Shown in pieces: positions 34,741 through 45,179 of a stretch of DNA of 64,000 nt. The position numbers were made by a program, and so were the translations under genes. Within the stretch, counting starts at the first letter, position 1. Every line of letters starts with the position of its first letter. Under the pieces are notes generated by a model. The model had not been told where the DNA came from and did no database searches. It saw only the letters and a list, made by a program, of their open reading frames with translations. Source of the DNA: Streptomyces albicerus. GTDB taxonomy: Bacteria > Actinomycetota > Actinomycetes > Streptomycetales > Streptomycetaceae. The DNA is taken from NCBI RefSeq assembly GCF_008905045.1, contig NZ_VWMY01000005.1, positions 124,001 to 188,000 of the forward strand. The letters are read 5' to 3'.

Positions 34741-35979
34741 TCAGTTGCCGGAGAGCTCCGAGAACGGCACCCGGTCCACCCGTGGTTCGCCCGGCAGCTT
34801 CAGCACGCGTTCGCCGATCAGGTTGCGCTGGATCTGATCGGTGCCGCCGGCCAGCCGGTAGCCGGGGGCGCCGAGGAGGTGCTGGGTCCAGGCGAACGTG
34901 CCGGGCTCTCCGGTGTCGGCGCTGATCCGGGCGCCCATCAGCTCGGCGGCGGTCTGCCCGGTGCGGGTGAGCAGGTCGGAGGCCATCAGTTTGGTGAGCG
35001 ACGCCTCCGGGCCCGGCCGGTCGCCGGCGGCGCTCGCTCTGGCGACCCGGTCCACGGTGGCCGTGCGCAGCGCGGCGCGGATGTACAGATCGGCGAGGCG
35101 CTGACGGACCAGCGGATCCCCGGTGCGGCCGAGCGAGCGCGCGAGGGCGAGCACGTCCGAGAAGGTGCCGCCCTTGCGCCGGTTGCCGGTGCCGGAGGCG
35201 GTCCGCTCGAAGGCGAGGGTGGTGGTGGCGACCTCCCACCCCTGCCCCGGGCGCCCGATGCGCAGCCGGTCCGGAACGCGTACGCCGCTGAGGAACACCT
35301 CGTTGAACGAGGTACCGCCGCTCATCTGGCGGATGGGGCGCACCTCCACGCCCGGTGCGTCCATCGGGACCAGGAACGCGGTGATGCCGGCCTGTTTGAC
35401 GACGTCCGGATCGGTGCGGGCGAGCAGCAGCCCGTAGTGGGCGAACTGGGCTCCCGAGGTCCACACCTTCTGACCGTCGATCACCCAGTCCTCGCCTTCC
35501 TGCCGGGCGCGCGTGCGCAGGGCGGCGAGGTCGGATCCGGCGCCGGGCTCGCTGAAGAGCTGGCAGGCCAGCAGGTCCGTACGGAGGAACGCCCGTGCGT
35601 ACACGTCGCGTTGCTCGGCCGTCCCGAAGAGGGCGACGGACATGCCGACGAGCCGCACCGTGACACTGATCAGCTCGGTCGACGGCGGTACCCGGTACGC
35701 CGCCTCCTTCTGGGCGAAGGCCGCCGCGTGGGCGGCGCTCAGGCCCGCGCCGCCGTTCTCCCGGGGGAGCGTCAGCGCCTGGTATCCGGCGTCGAAGCGG
35801 GCGCGCTGGTAGGCGCGGCAGCGCTCCAGCAGCAGCCGCTCCTCCTCGTCGGGGAGGTTGTGGAACACGGCGAGATCCGGGGTGTCACCGGTGGAGTCCG
35901 GCTCCCGGGCCGGTTCGAGCACGGTGGCCAGCCACTGTCCGACCTGCGTGCGCCACGTGTCCAGATCCGGCTGGGACAT
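34741..35979 (-). CDS. Acyl-CoA dehydrogenase
   Basis: 412 residues. N-terminal domain with TLPRENGGAGLS, central CQLFSEPGAGSDLAAL and GQKVWTSGAQFAHYGLLLART, and C-terminal GGTDQIQRNLIGERVLKLPGEP. This is the FadE-like architecture used for bulky (steroid or terpenoid side chain) acyl-CoAs as well as ordinary ones. ATG start. Divergent from the acyl-CoA ligase gene at 36197. Confidence 0.9.
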   Translation of the reverse strand: MSQPDLDTWRTQVGQWLATVLEPAREPDSTGDTPDLAVFHNLPDEEERLLLERCRAYQRARFDAGYQALTLPRENGGAGLSAAHAAAFAQKEAAYRVPPSTELISVTVRLVGMSVALFGTAEQRDVYARAFLRTDLLACQLFSEPGAGSDLAALRTRARQEGEDWVIDGQKVWTSGAQFAHYGLLLARTDPDVVKQAGITAFLVPMDAPGVEVRPIRQMSGGTSFNEVFLSGVRVPDRLRIGRPGQGWEVATTTLAFERTASGTGNRRKGGTFSDVLALARSLGRTGDPLVRQRLADLYIRAALRTATVDRVARASAAGDRPGPEASLTKLMASDLLTRTGQTAAELMGARISADTGEPGTFAWTQHLLGAPGYRLAGGTDQIQRNLIGERVLKLPGEPRVDRVPFSELSGN

Positions 35980-36196
35980 GGGTCCTCCTCAGGACGCTGA
36001 CCGACACTTACCAGACGGAAGATTCAGTAACGGGGGAGAGGGAATGGCTGCTCCACCTGGCATTCCAACCCGGCGAGCACCTGGAAAAGCCTCCGTCTTG
36101 GGTCAGAGTGTTCCGTACTTTCTTGATAAACGCTACAGTCTCGGCATTGACTCTCCCGTGAAGGCAGGGGAGGACCGAGGAGCCGCCGGAGGAGCC

Positions 36197-37735
36197 ATGT
36201 CCCTGCTACCACTCGACCGTCGCGCCCAAGAGACACCCGACGAGCCCGCCCTGGTGGACGATCGGGAGGTGCTGTCCTGGTCCGGGCTCGCCGACCAGGT
36301 CGCGCGGGCGGCGGCACGTCTGCTGGAGATCGCGCCCGGCCCCGACGACCGGGTCGCCGTCCTCGGCGACAACGTGATACCGACCCTGGTGGCCCATCTG
36401 GCCGGACTGCGCGCCGGCGTGGGGACCGTGGCCACCTCGCGGAACCTGATGGTGGGCGAACTCGTCGACCAGATCATCGACGCGGGCGCGACGGGGATCA
36501 TCGCCGGCCCGGCCGGCGCGGTCGCCGCCCTGGAGGCGGCCCGCGAACTGGGCCTGCCCGTTGTGATGCACGGAACCCCGGCGATCGGGCACGCCTTCGA
36601 CTGGGACCTGTGGCTGGCGGCGGCGCCCACCGGACGGACCCTGCCCACGGGCCGGGCCGCCCGGCCGCCCCTCGTCTACACCTCGGGCACCACCGGCCGG
36701 GCGCGCGGCACCGAGGTGCGCTGGGTGAGCGGTCCGGTTGCCGACAACTCCGCGTACCTGGCGGCGATGGCCGCCCGGCCCGGCTTCCCGCCGGGACCGC
36801 ACCTCGTGTGCGGCCCGCTGCAGCACAACGCGCCGCTGACGTCGCTGCGGCACCTGGCGGCCGGTCAGCAGGTGGTCGTACTCGGCGGATACGACGCGGA
36901 GGCGTTCCTGCGCCGCGTCGAGGAGTGGCGGGTCACCTCCACGGTCATGGTGCCCACCCACTTCCAACGCCTGCTCGCCCTGCCCGAAGAGGTCCGTGGC
37001 CGGTACGACGTCTCCAGCCTCCTCCAGGTCTCCCACACCGGGTCCGCCTGCCCGCCGGACGTGAAACGGACCATGATCGAGTGGTTCGGCCCGGTGCTGA
37101 CCGAGTCGTACGGCGCCAGCGAGGCGGGCACCGTGGCTCGCATCAGCAGCACCGAGTGGCTGGCGCATCCCGGTTCGGTGGGGCGCGTCCACCCCCCGTT
37201 CGAGGTCCTGGTGACCGATGACGACGGCCGTCCGCTGCCGTCCGGCGAGCTCGGACTGCTGGCGTTCCAGGCGCCCGAGGGCAGGGGAGTGCGCTACCAC
37301 GCGGACCCGGACAAGACCAAGGCCGCCTATGTCGCGCCGGGTGTGTTCACACTCGGCGACATCGGATACGTCGACGCGGACGGCTACATCTTCATCACCG
37401 ACCGGGCCGCCGACGTCGTGGTCTCCGGCGGAGTCAACCTTTACCCGGCCGAGAGCGAGGCGGTACTGCGCCGGCACCCGGCGGTCGCCGAGATCGCGGT
37501 CATCGGAGTGCCGCACCCGGACTTCGGCGAGTCGCTGCGCGCGCTCGTCGTGCCCGCCGGAGACGAGCCGTCGGCCGAGGAACTGGACCGGTTCTGCCGC
37601 GACCGGCTGGCCGCCTACAAGTGCCCCAAGTCGTACGAGTTCGTCCCACACCTCCTGCGCAACGCGATGGGCAAGCTCGACAAACGCGCGATGCGCCGCC
37701 CCTACTGGCGCTCCGAGCGGACCATCGCCGGCTGA
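36197..37735 (+). CDS. Acyl-CoA synthetase (AMP-dependent ligase)
   Basis: 512 residues of the ANL superfamily. P-loop YTSGTTGRARGTE (the Lys often seen after the loop is Arg here), A5 motif TESYGASEAGT, TLGDIGYVDADGY (A7), ITDRAADVVVSGGVNLYP (A8) and the adenylation Lys in GKLDKRAM (A10). It activates a carboxylic acid to its CoA thioester, feeding the beta-oxidation genes. ATG at 36197 with GGAGGAG upstream; an upstream in-frame start at 35858 would run over the divergent promoter. Confidence 0.9.
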   Translation: MSLLPLDRRAQETPDEPALVDDREVLSWSGLADQVARAAARLLEIAPGPDDRVAVLGDNVIPTLVAHLAGLRAGVGTVATSRNLMVGELVDQIIDAGATGIIAGPAGAVAALEAARELGLPVVMHGTPAIGHAFDWDLWLAAAPTGRTLPTGRAARPPLVYTSGTTGRARGTEVRWVSGPVADNSAYLAAMAARPGFPPGPHLVCGPLQHNAPLTSLRHLAAGQQVVVLGGYDAEAFLRRVEEWRVTSTVMVPTHFQRLLALPEEVRGRYDVSSLLQVSHTGSACPPDVKRTMIEWFGPVLTESYGASEAGTVARISSTEWLAHPGSVGRVHPPFEVLVTDDDGRPLPSGELGLLAFQAPEGRGVRYHADPDKTKAAYVAPGVFTLGDIGYVDADGYIFITDRAADVVVSGGVNLYPAESEAVLRRHPAVAEIAVIGVPHPDFGESLRALVVPAGDEPSAEELDRFCRDRLAAYKCPKSYEFVPHLLRNAMGKLDKRAMRRPYWRSERTIAG

Positions 37736-37782
37736 CCAGGCAAGAACCCGCGCCCGCCACCCGTACGTACGAAGGATCGTCC

Positions 37783-38388
37783 ATGACCGAACTCCTCCTC
37801 ATCCGGCACGGCCTTCCCCTGGCGGGCGTCTACGACCCGGGGCTGTCGCCGGAGGGCACCGCCCAGGCCGAACGCCTCGCGGCCTGGCTCGTGCACGAGG
37901 ATGTCGACGCCCTCTACACCAGCCCGTTCCAGCGGGCCCGCGAGACGGTGGCGCCGCTGGAGCGGCTCACCGGCATGACCGCCACCGTCCTCGATGACCT
38001 GCGCGAGTGGGACACCGACGTCTCGCACCCCTACACGCCGCCGGAGCAGATCCGCGCCGACGACCCCCGCTCGGTGGCGCTCTCCGAGGGCCGGTACGAG
38101 GACTTCGTGCCCGACCTGGACTGGGACGCCTTCCGGGAGCGGGCGGCGCGGGGCATGGACACCATCCTGGACGCCCATCCCGGCGGGCGGGTCGCGGTCG
38201 TGTGCCACGGCGGCATCACCAACACCTACCTGGCGACGGTGCTCGGCCTTTCCCGCATGTTCTGGTTCCACCCTGGCTACACCTCGGTCAGCCGGGTGCG
38301 ACGGCTGCCGGGCGGACGCATCGTTCTGCACTCGGTGAACGAGACGGCCCACATGGTCGCCGAGCGCGCCGTCGACGCCGTCGCCTGA
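37783..38388 (+). CDS. Histidine phosphatase (phosphoglycerate-mutase-like)
   Basis: 201 residues. The catalytic RHG is at residues 8-10 (LIRHGLP), YTSPFQRARET is at about 46-56, and the second histidine is in VVCHGGITN (about 140-148). This is the branch of phosphohydrolases that removes phosphate from small molecules. Sited between a CoA ligase and a thiolase, it may dephosphorylate a pathway intermediate formed by the PEP-type enzymes (inference). ATG start with GAAGGA upstream. Confidence 0.88.
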   Translation: MTELLLIRHGLPLAGVYDPGLSPEGTAQAERLAAWLVHEDVDALYTSPFQRARETVAPLERLTGMTATVLDDLREWDTDVSHPYTPPEQIRADDPRSVALSEGRYEDFVPDLDWDAFRERAARGMDTILDAHPGGRVAVVCHGGITNTYLATVLGLSRMFWFHPGYTSVSRVRRLPGGRIVLHSVNETAHMVAERAVDAVA

Positions 38389-38419
38389 CCTGCCCACATC
38401 CCCTCAGGAGGTCCCGGCC

Positions 38420-39613
<1,194 letters not shown>

Positions 39614-39695
39614 TCACCGACCCATCGGATCTCCCACCCGTATCCATCCCCGCCCCGTATCCATCCGCGCCCCGTACGAGACCAGGTTGACCACC

Positions 39696-40655
39696 ATGAC
39701 CGACCAGCTGCCTCTGGACGAGGAGACCCTCGTCGTGGCGACCCGTACCCGCGTCGCCGACGGTGTCGTCTCCCTCACCCTGCGCCGCCCGGACGGCCGA
39801 CCGCTCCCGTCCTGGACTCCGGGAGCGCACATAGATCTGCTCCTGGACGGCAGCCTGATCCGCCAGTACTCGCTCTGCGGGGACCCTGCCGAAGGGGACG
39901 CCTGGCGGATCGCCGTCCTGCGTGAGCCGCAGGGCCGCGGCGGCTCCGCGTACGTCCACGACTACCTGCCGGAAGGCACGGCCGTGCGCGTGCGCGGGCC
40001 GCGGAACAACTTTCCGCTGCGGCCGGCCACCCGCCATCTGTTCATCGCCGGTGGCGTCGGCATCACGCCGATCCTGCCGATGGTCGAGGCCGCCGAGGCG
40101 GCGGGGGCCGACTGGCTTCTGCTGTACGGCGGCCGCACCCGCACCTCCATGGCGTTCCTGGAACGCCTCACGCCCTACGGGGACCGGGTGCACGTCCGGC
40201 CGCAGGACGAGTTCGGCCTGCTCGACCTCGCCGCCTTCCTCGGCCCGCCCAAGGACGACACCCTGGTGCACGCCTGCGGCCCCGAACCCCTGTTGCGGGC
40301 GGTGCAGGAACAGTGTGCCGACTGGCCGGCCGGCACGCTGGGCCTCGAGCGGTTCGCCCCGGTGCGGCCGGCCGAAGCCCGCTCCGCCGGGGCCTTCGAG
40401 GTGGTGCTCGCCCGCGCCGGGGTGACGCTCACCGTGCCGTCCGACCGCTCGGTGCTCGAAACCGTGGAAGCGGCCGGCGTCGAGGTGGACTTCTCCTGCC
40501 GCGAAGGCACCTGCGGCACCTGCGAGACCGACGTACTCGACGGCACGCCCGACCACCGGGACTCCCTGCTCAGCGAGGACGAGCGGGCCACCGGCGACAC
40601 CATGCTCATCTGCGTCTCCCGCTCGTGCGGGCCCCGCCTCGTCCTCGACCTGTGA
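39696..40655 (+). CDS. Oxygenase reductase: FNR-like flavin domain fused to a C-terminal 2Fe-2S domain (VanB/phthalate dioxygenase reductase type)
   Basis: 319 residues. N-terminal flavin-binding barrel (RQYSLCG), NAD domain ([14 protein letters not shown], about residues 113-126) and a C-terminal ferredoxin ([16 protein letters not shown], then CVSRS). The order flavin-NAD-2Fe2S is that of phthalate-dioxygenase reductases. It should supply electrons to one or both Rieske oxygenases. ATG at 39696 chosen; a TTG at 39687 is in frame. Last gene of the ligase-phosphatase-thiolase-reductase operon. Confidence 0.92.
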   Translation: MTDQLPLDEETLVVATRTRVADGVVSLTLRRPDGRPLPSWTPGAHIDLLLDGSLIRQYSLCGDPAEGDAWRIAVLREPQGRGGSAYVHDYLPEGTAVRVRGPRNNFPLRPATRHLFIAGGVGITPILPMVEAAEAAGADWLLLYGGRTRTSMAFLERLTPYGDRVHVRPQDEFGLLDLAAFLGPPKDDTLVHACGPEPLLRAVQEQCADWPAGTLGLERFAPVRPAEARSAGAFEVVLARAGVTLTVPSDRSVLETVEAAGVEVDFSCREGTCGTCETDVLDGTPDHRDSLLSEDERATGDTMLICVSRSCGPRLVLDL

Positions 40656-40722
40656 CTGGTGTTTCGACGGGCGTGGCGCCCCGGCTCCCGGTGGTTGCGG
40701 GCTCCCGGTGGTCGGGGACGTA

Positions 40723-43032
40723 CTACGGAAGTCCCCAGGGCTCCCCCGGCTCGCTCGGAGCCACCGGGGCGATGACGAGGTCGGGCCTATTGCCTGCGTA
40801 CAGCAGCACCTCGCGCCCCTCGGCCAGTTCGATCGCGAGGGTGCTGTCGTCCTCCGCGTGAGTGCGGGCCGGAGTGCCGTCGTCCAGGACCGCGCTCACC
40901 GGACCGCCGCTCAGACCGTGCCGGAGTCGCAGCGGCTCGCCCGCCAGGCTCCGCACCCGCACGAAGCGTGTGACACCACCGGTGCGGACCGCGCTGACCA
41001 GGAAGGCTCCCTGGGTACGGAAGTCGTGCAGGGCGACATCGGCCCAGGAATCCGGAACGGCGGGGAAGACCCGCACGACGCCGCCCCAGCTCTGGCAGAG
41101 CATGTCGTGCAGGGACTGCGACGCCGACAGTGGTGTCTCGATGACCGGTCCGGCCTCGGTGTAGTGGGTGTTGGCCCGGCACGGGTAGCGCGTGCTGGGG
41201 TCGAAGAACTTCTTCAGATACGTGAGGGCCACCTCGCCGCGGCCCGCCATCGCGTACAGCGACGCGGCGCCCGTATAGCTGTAGCCGCGATGCGAACCGG
41301 TCAGCGCATGCCAGTGGACGACCGACTTCTCGATCAGCTCACGCTGCTCCGGCTGGTCCCAGTTCACGAGGTACAGCGGATAGACCATCAGCAGGTGGGA
41401 GTAGTGGCGGTGGGACTGGGCGTAGGGCGTGTCGGCACCGATCATGAAGCCGTTGTCGTCCACGGGGTACGGCGTCAGCTTGGCCAGCACCTCCTGCCAG
41501 CGCGGCTTCAGCGGATCGTCGACCCCGAGCCGCTCGGCCGCCTCCAGGAGTGCGGTGCAGCCCCAACGGATCAGCGCCAGGTCGTAGTTGGTGTCCTTGG
41601 GAGGCACGACGGGATACTCCGGGGACAGTGTCGACGGCAGGTGCAGCTTGCCGTCGCTGTCCGGCTGGAGGAAGTGCAGGTAGTAGTTGATCGCGCGGCG
41701 CAGCAGCGGGTACACCGTGTCGCGCAGCAGTGCCTCGTCCATGGAGTGGCGGTAGCTCAGCCATACGTTGTGCAGGGCCCACGTCAGGTTGCCGGCCTCG
41801 CCCCCGCTGCCCGGGACGGGGGCGCTACGGGTGGCGAACATGTCTGAGCTGCGGCCGACTCCGGCGCTGTCGGACCGGTAGGCGGCGGGCACGTTCGCGA
41901 TCAGCTGCTCCTGGTTCTGTCGGAGTGTGCTGGCGAGCGAGTCGAGTTCCAGGTGGTTGGAGCCGTGGATGAGCCAGTACTCGAGCTGCACGTTGAGGTT
42001 CCACCACACGGCGGGCCAGGGAGTGGGTTCCAGCCAGGGCCCACAGGTGGCCATCACGGGGCCGCCTTCACGGCTGGCCGATGCGATCTTGTAGAGCTGG
42101 ATCCAGTGGAAGCTCTGCAGCCGTTCGTCGGGGATCGAGACGAAGCTCTTGCGGTAGAAGGCGTGCCACCAGTGGGTGTGCTGCCGACGGAGCACTCCGT
42201 GCGGTGCGGCGCGCTGGATCTTCTTGAGCGAGGCTTCTCCGGCCCGGGTGTCGGAGGGATGGCTGTGGGCGACGTTGAGCAGCAGGGTGTCGCCCGAGCG
42301 GCGGTAGGCCGTCGCGGTCTGGCCGCCGCCGATGAGCGGCTGGAGGACCTGTTCGACGTCGCCGGTGGTCCGAGTCGTCCAGGGCGGGTTGGCGACGTAA
42401 CCGGTCGGTGGCGCCTCGCTGATCTTCCGGGGGCTGATGGCCTCCTCGGGGTGGAACGTCCAGCGGACCTCCTCGTCGCCGTCCGCCGTCACGTGTGCGG
42501 CGAGGATCCCGTCGTGAATGAAGGCGGAGAGTGTCAGGGTGCCCTTGTCCGTGGTGACGGTGCCGGTGAGTTCGGCGTTCCACAGGCTCAGTCGCCAGTC
42601 GACCGCGCCGATGGTGCCGACGGGGTCGAGGGTCAGATGTCCCACGGGCAGCCGGCAGGTGCCCCAGCCGCTGCCGAACTCGGGGCGGTGGTCCTGTACT
42701 TCGCCGTGCTGGACGGTGAAGCGGATGCTGTTCGCACCCGGCTCCTTGTACACCATGCTGCCCAGTCGCCCGTCCCCCAGGAACGGCCCTTCGTGCCAAA
42801 GGGTGGGCAACTTCCGCCACAGCAGGTCCTGTTGGCGCAGGAAGCCGGCCCAAGCGCCGTCCGAGTCCATGTGGTTGCGGAGCTTCCAGCGGCCGCCGGC
42901 AGAACCGGCGGCGAGGCCTTCGCTCTCGGCGGTGTCGACGGCAGGGGTGGGGGCGGCTTCGGCCGCTCCGGGCAGGGCGGCGACCGCTGTGCCGCCCAGC
43001 ACTGATCCGAGCACAGCTCTTCTAGAGGTCAT
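40723..43032 (-). CDS. Tat-exported glycoside hydrolase, GH95-like
   Basis: 769 residues. The N-terminus has a twin-arginine signal (TSRRAVLGSVLGG with a hydrophobic run and an AEAAP cleavage region). The body follows the GH95 plan: an N-terminal beta-sandwich (WHEGPFLGDGRLGSMVY), an (alpha/alpha)6 barrel with WPAVWWNLNVQLEYWLIHGSN and SPEYPVVPP, and a C-terminal beta domain. GH95 enzymes are alpha-L-fucosidases or alpha-L-galactosidases; the specificity here is not determined. GGAGG lies 9 bases before the ATG. Last gene of a three-gene operon. Confidence 0.85.
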   Translation of the reverse strand: MTSRRAVLGSVLGGTAVAALPGAAEAAPTPAVDTAESEGLAAGSAGGRWKLRNHMDSDGAWAGFLRQQDLLWRKLPTLWHEGPFLGDGRLGSMVYKEPGANSIRFTVQHGEVQDHRPEFGSGWGTCRLPVGHLTLDPVGTIGAVDWRLSLWNAELTGTVTTDKGTLTLSAFIHDGILAAHVTADGDEEVRWTFHPEEAISPRKISEAPPTGYVANPPWTTRTTGDVEQVLQPLIGGGQTATAYRRSGDTLLLNVAHSHPSDTRAGEASLKKIQRAAPHGVLRRQHTHWWHAFYRKSFVSIPDERLQSFHWIQLYKIASASREGGPVMATCGPWLEPTPWPAVWWNLNVQLEYWLIHGSNHLELDSLASTLRQNQEQLIANVPAAYRSDSAGVGRSSDMFATRSAPVPGSGGEAGNLTWALHNVWLSYRHSMDEALLRDTVYPLLRRAINYYLHFLQPDSDGKLHLPSTLSPEYPVVPPKDTNYDLALIRWGCTALLEAAERLGVDDPLKPRWQEVLAKLTPYPVDDNGFMIGADTPYAQSHRHYSHLLMVYPLYLVNWDQPEQRELIEKSVVHWHALTGSHRGYSYTGAASLYAMAGRGEVALTYLKKFFDPSTRYPCRANTHYTEAGPVIETPLSASQSLHDMLCQSWGGVVRVFPAVPDSWADVALHDFRTQGAFLVSAVRTGGVTRFVRVRSLAGEPLRLRHGLSGGPVSAVLDDGTPARTHAEDDSTLAIELAEGREVLLYAGNRPDLVIAPVAPSEPGEPWGLP

Positions 43033-43087
43033 GTGGGGGTGCCTCCAAGGTGTGACAGTTCCTCAAGGTCCTCGAACGACATGTGCG

Positions 43088-43837
43088 TCAAGCCCAGTTG
43101 GCCGGTTCGGCAAGGGCGTAGGCCGAGGCGATCCGGTGGTTGTCGTGCAGGATCGTCAGCGTGCGCGGGCCGCTTGGCGTGCCGTCGCGCCAGGCGGTGC
43201 AGTAGATCCCGTTGGACCAGCGGATCGTCCGTGAGGTGGACGGCAGTACGGTGATGCCGGTCCGGCTCACGGTCTTCGTGCCGTTCAGCCACACCTCGAA
43301 GGCGCCCTGGCCGTCGCCGGCGAGCTTCAGCCGGGTGACGATCCTGATCCAGGTGCCCCGCAGGCTGCTGATCGACCCGGCCGTTCCCTTGATGCCGCCG
43401 GAGCCGCCGAACTGGATCGTGGACCCGATGACGAACATCAACAGCCAGGGTCCTTCGGGGTCTTCGGGCGACCACTGCTGGAAGGTGACGTTCTGGTCGT
43501 GGAACGTCCAGTCGGACGCGAGACGGATCGCCTGGCCGTAGTACCGGTCCTCACCGACGCTCTGCGCGCCGCGTTGGATCACCTCGGAGTGGTAACCGCC
43601 GTTCTCGTCGATGTACGTCTGGGTCGCCGCGAGGGCGTGCGCGCCTTTGTACGTGGGCGAGTTGACGGTCTCGATCACGCCGTCCTTCTGCGTGTAGGCA
43701 TGATCCCAGCCCTCGACGCTGCCACGGTTCTGGAAGTAGACCTCGTCGGCGGCGTCGGCCCGTCCCGGCAGTAGTGCGGCGCCGGCACCGGCGAGGCCGA
43801 GTCCGCCGAGCGCGGTGATTACCCTTCGTCTCCGCAC
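43088..43837 (-). CDS. Tat-exported polysaccharide lyase-like or lectin-like beta-sandwich protein
   Basis: 249 residues. Twin-arginine-like signal (RRRRVITALGGLGLAGAGAA, cleavage near GRADA-A). The mature part has jelly-roll features: a YYGQAIRLASDWTFHD strand, QQWSPEDPEGPWL, RTLTILHDNHRIA at the end. The pattern resembles heparin-lyase-I-like / PL20-like proteins (Pfam Polysacc_lyase). Without a comparison I cannot name the substrate. Second gene of the operon. Confidence 0.75.
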   Translation of the reverse strand: MRRRRVITALGGLGLAGAGAALLPGRADAADEVYFQNRGSVEGWDHAYTQKDGVIETVNSPTYKGAHALAATQTYIDENGGYHSEVIQRGAQSVGEDRYYGQAIRLASDWTFHDQNVTFQQWSPEDPEGPWLLMFVIGSTIQFGGSGGIKGTAGSISSLRGTWIRIVTRLKLAGDGQGAFEVWLNGTKTVSRTGITVLPSTSRTIRWSNGIYCTAWRDGTPSGPRTLTILHDNHRIASAYALAEPANWA

Positions 43838-43840
43838 GGT

Positions 43841-44512
43841 TCACCGCGTCCAGTACGTGATGTTGCGGAAGCGCGCCTCGGCGCGGCCGCTGCCGTGGTG
43901 GTAGACGCCGTTCTTGAAGTGGCGGGTGGCCGGGCCGCGGTCCTCGGTCGTCAGCACCAGCTCGTCGTCGAAATAGACCTTGACGCTGCGGCTGGAGGCG
44001 TTGTGCTCCAGCTTGACGTTGAACCAGGTGTTGTATGCGTTGGTCTTCAGGACCGTACGGTCGTACGCCCGTACCGTGCCGCCGCTCGCGCTGTAGGCGT
44101 TGAGCATGAAGTCCGTGGCGGGGGTGCCCTCGGGGTGGATCACCCGGAGGATCTGCACGAAGGTCGCGCCGTTCGTACCGGACGGGAGATACACGTCGGC
44201 GTCCCACATGTGCTGCCCGGACGTGTACTCCTGCCTCCAGCGCATCTCGGTGCGCGGGTCGGTGGAACTGCCCTGCGACATGGGCTCGTCGGTGCTGTAC
44301 ACCCACATTCGGTGGACGCCGCCGCTGTTGCTGTAACGGTCGCTCAGGTCCAGGTTCCACGGCTTCTGCATGCCGTACGTGAAGGCGGTCTTGTTCCAGC
44401 CGTCCGTGGGTGAGGCGGCTGCGGCGGAGGACGTCGACGGGGTCATGGCCCAGGCGGCGCCTCCGGCGAGTAAGCCGCCGGCTGCCAGAACGGTACGTCT
44501 TGTGGGGTACAT
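43841..44512 (-). CDS. Tat-exported beta-sandwich protein, putative lyase/lectin
   Basis: 223 residues. Twin-arginine-like signal TRRTVLAAGGLLAGG followed by an Ala/Ser-rich region. The mature part has TDPRTEMRWRQEYTSG and VYHHGSGRAEARFRNITYWTR, matching alginate-lyase or PL-like concanavalin-A folds (R-E-W and Y-H pairs near the strand ends). First gene of the operon, 3 bases before the second gene. Secreted, acting on an unknown glycan. Confidence 0.72.
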   Translation of the reverse strand: MYPTRRTVLAAGGLLAGGAAWAMTPSTSSAAAASPTDGWNKTAFTYGMQKPWNLDLSDRYSNSGGVHRMWVYSTDEPMSQGSSTDPRTEMRWRQEYTSGQHMWDADVYLPSGTNGATFVQILRVIHPEGTPATDFMLNAYSASGGTVRAYDRTVLKTNAYNTWFNVKLEHNASSRSVKVYFDDELVLTTEDRGPATRHFKNGVYHHGSGRAEARFRNITYWTR

Positions 44513-44582
44513 GTCAACCTTTCCCAGTTGGCGTCATGCGTGTCGGGGGCTGAGCGGGCGAATCGCAGGAACGTTGCGTATT

Positions 44583-44664
44583 CATCGGATCTATCGCCTT
44601 GTGCAGCGTAGAACTGGCCGCAAAGGACGTCAATATTCACGGTGAGCCGAAGATAGATCCGATG
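44583..44664 (-). promoter_or_regulatory. Promoter of the Tat-glycan operon, framed by a perfect 13-bp inverted repeat
   Basis: CATCGGATCTATC at 44583-44595 and its exact complement GATAGATCCGATG at 44652-44664, 56 bases apart. Between them on the minus strand lies TTGACG (44633-44628), a 17-base spacer and TACGCT (44610-44605). The start point would fall about 7-8 bases beyond, against the proximal arm. The layout is that of two operators around a promoter. Regulator unknown. Confidence 0.7.
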
Positions 44665-44738
44665 TGCGGGGGTGGTGTGCAGGGTGGGTGGCAGGGGCAA
44701 GGGTGCCCGCATGCTGGCCGGTTGACGGCGTACCCGGC

Positions 44739-45179
44739 TCACATCCAGGGGTCGGGCCCCGGATCGCCGCCCGACGCCACTGTCGCGAGCCGGTCCATGT
44801 AGTGGGCCCAGCCCTCCTCGTGCGCGGCACACGCCTCCGGGGAAGGCAGGCCGCGGTGGACCAGGCGCAGCCGGGTGCCTTCGGCGACCGGTTCGAGGGT
44901 GATTTCGACTGTTGTCGAGCCGGGCGGCAGGGGCATCCCGTCCTCGGCCCAGCCCCAGGTGAAGACCAGCCGCTTGGGCGGGTCGACCTCGATGAAGCGG
45001 CCCTCCACGACGTCCTCGGCCCGGACGGTCGTCCGATATGCGCCGCCGGGCTGGAAGCTGAACTCGCCGTCCTTGCCCATCCAGGACAGCCACTTGTCCC
45101 GGTCGGTGAAGAAGGAGAACACCGTCTCGGGCCGGGCGGCGATGAGCCGTTCCACGGTGACCACGCCTGCTGCGTTCAC
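44739..45179 (-). CDS. SRPBCC (AHSA1-like) domain protein
   Basis: 146 residues in a START/Bet v 1-like fold: VERLIAARPETVFSFFTDRDKWLSWMG, a central GTTVEITLEPV-type strand pair and a C-terminal GWAHYMDRLATVA helix. The family binds a hydrophobic ligand or a partner; AHSA1 types can pair with ArsR regulators. The GTG overlaps the ArsR stop (GTGA), so it is coupled to the repressor gene. Confidence 0.85.
   Translation of the reverse strand: MNAAGVVTVERLIAARPETVFSFFTDRDKWLSWMGKDGEFSFQPGGAYRTTVRAEDVVEGRFIEVDPPKRLVFTWGWAEDGMPLPPGSTTVEITLEPVAEGTRLRLVHRGLPSPEACAAHEEGWAHYMDRLATVASGGDPGPDPWM

Noticed and set aside
40656..40722. Terminator between the reductase and GH95-like genes
   Set aside because: There are repeated GGTGG and CCCGG words but no convincing hairpin.
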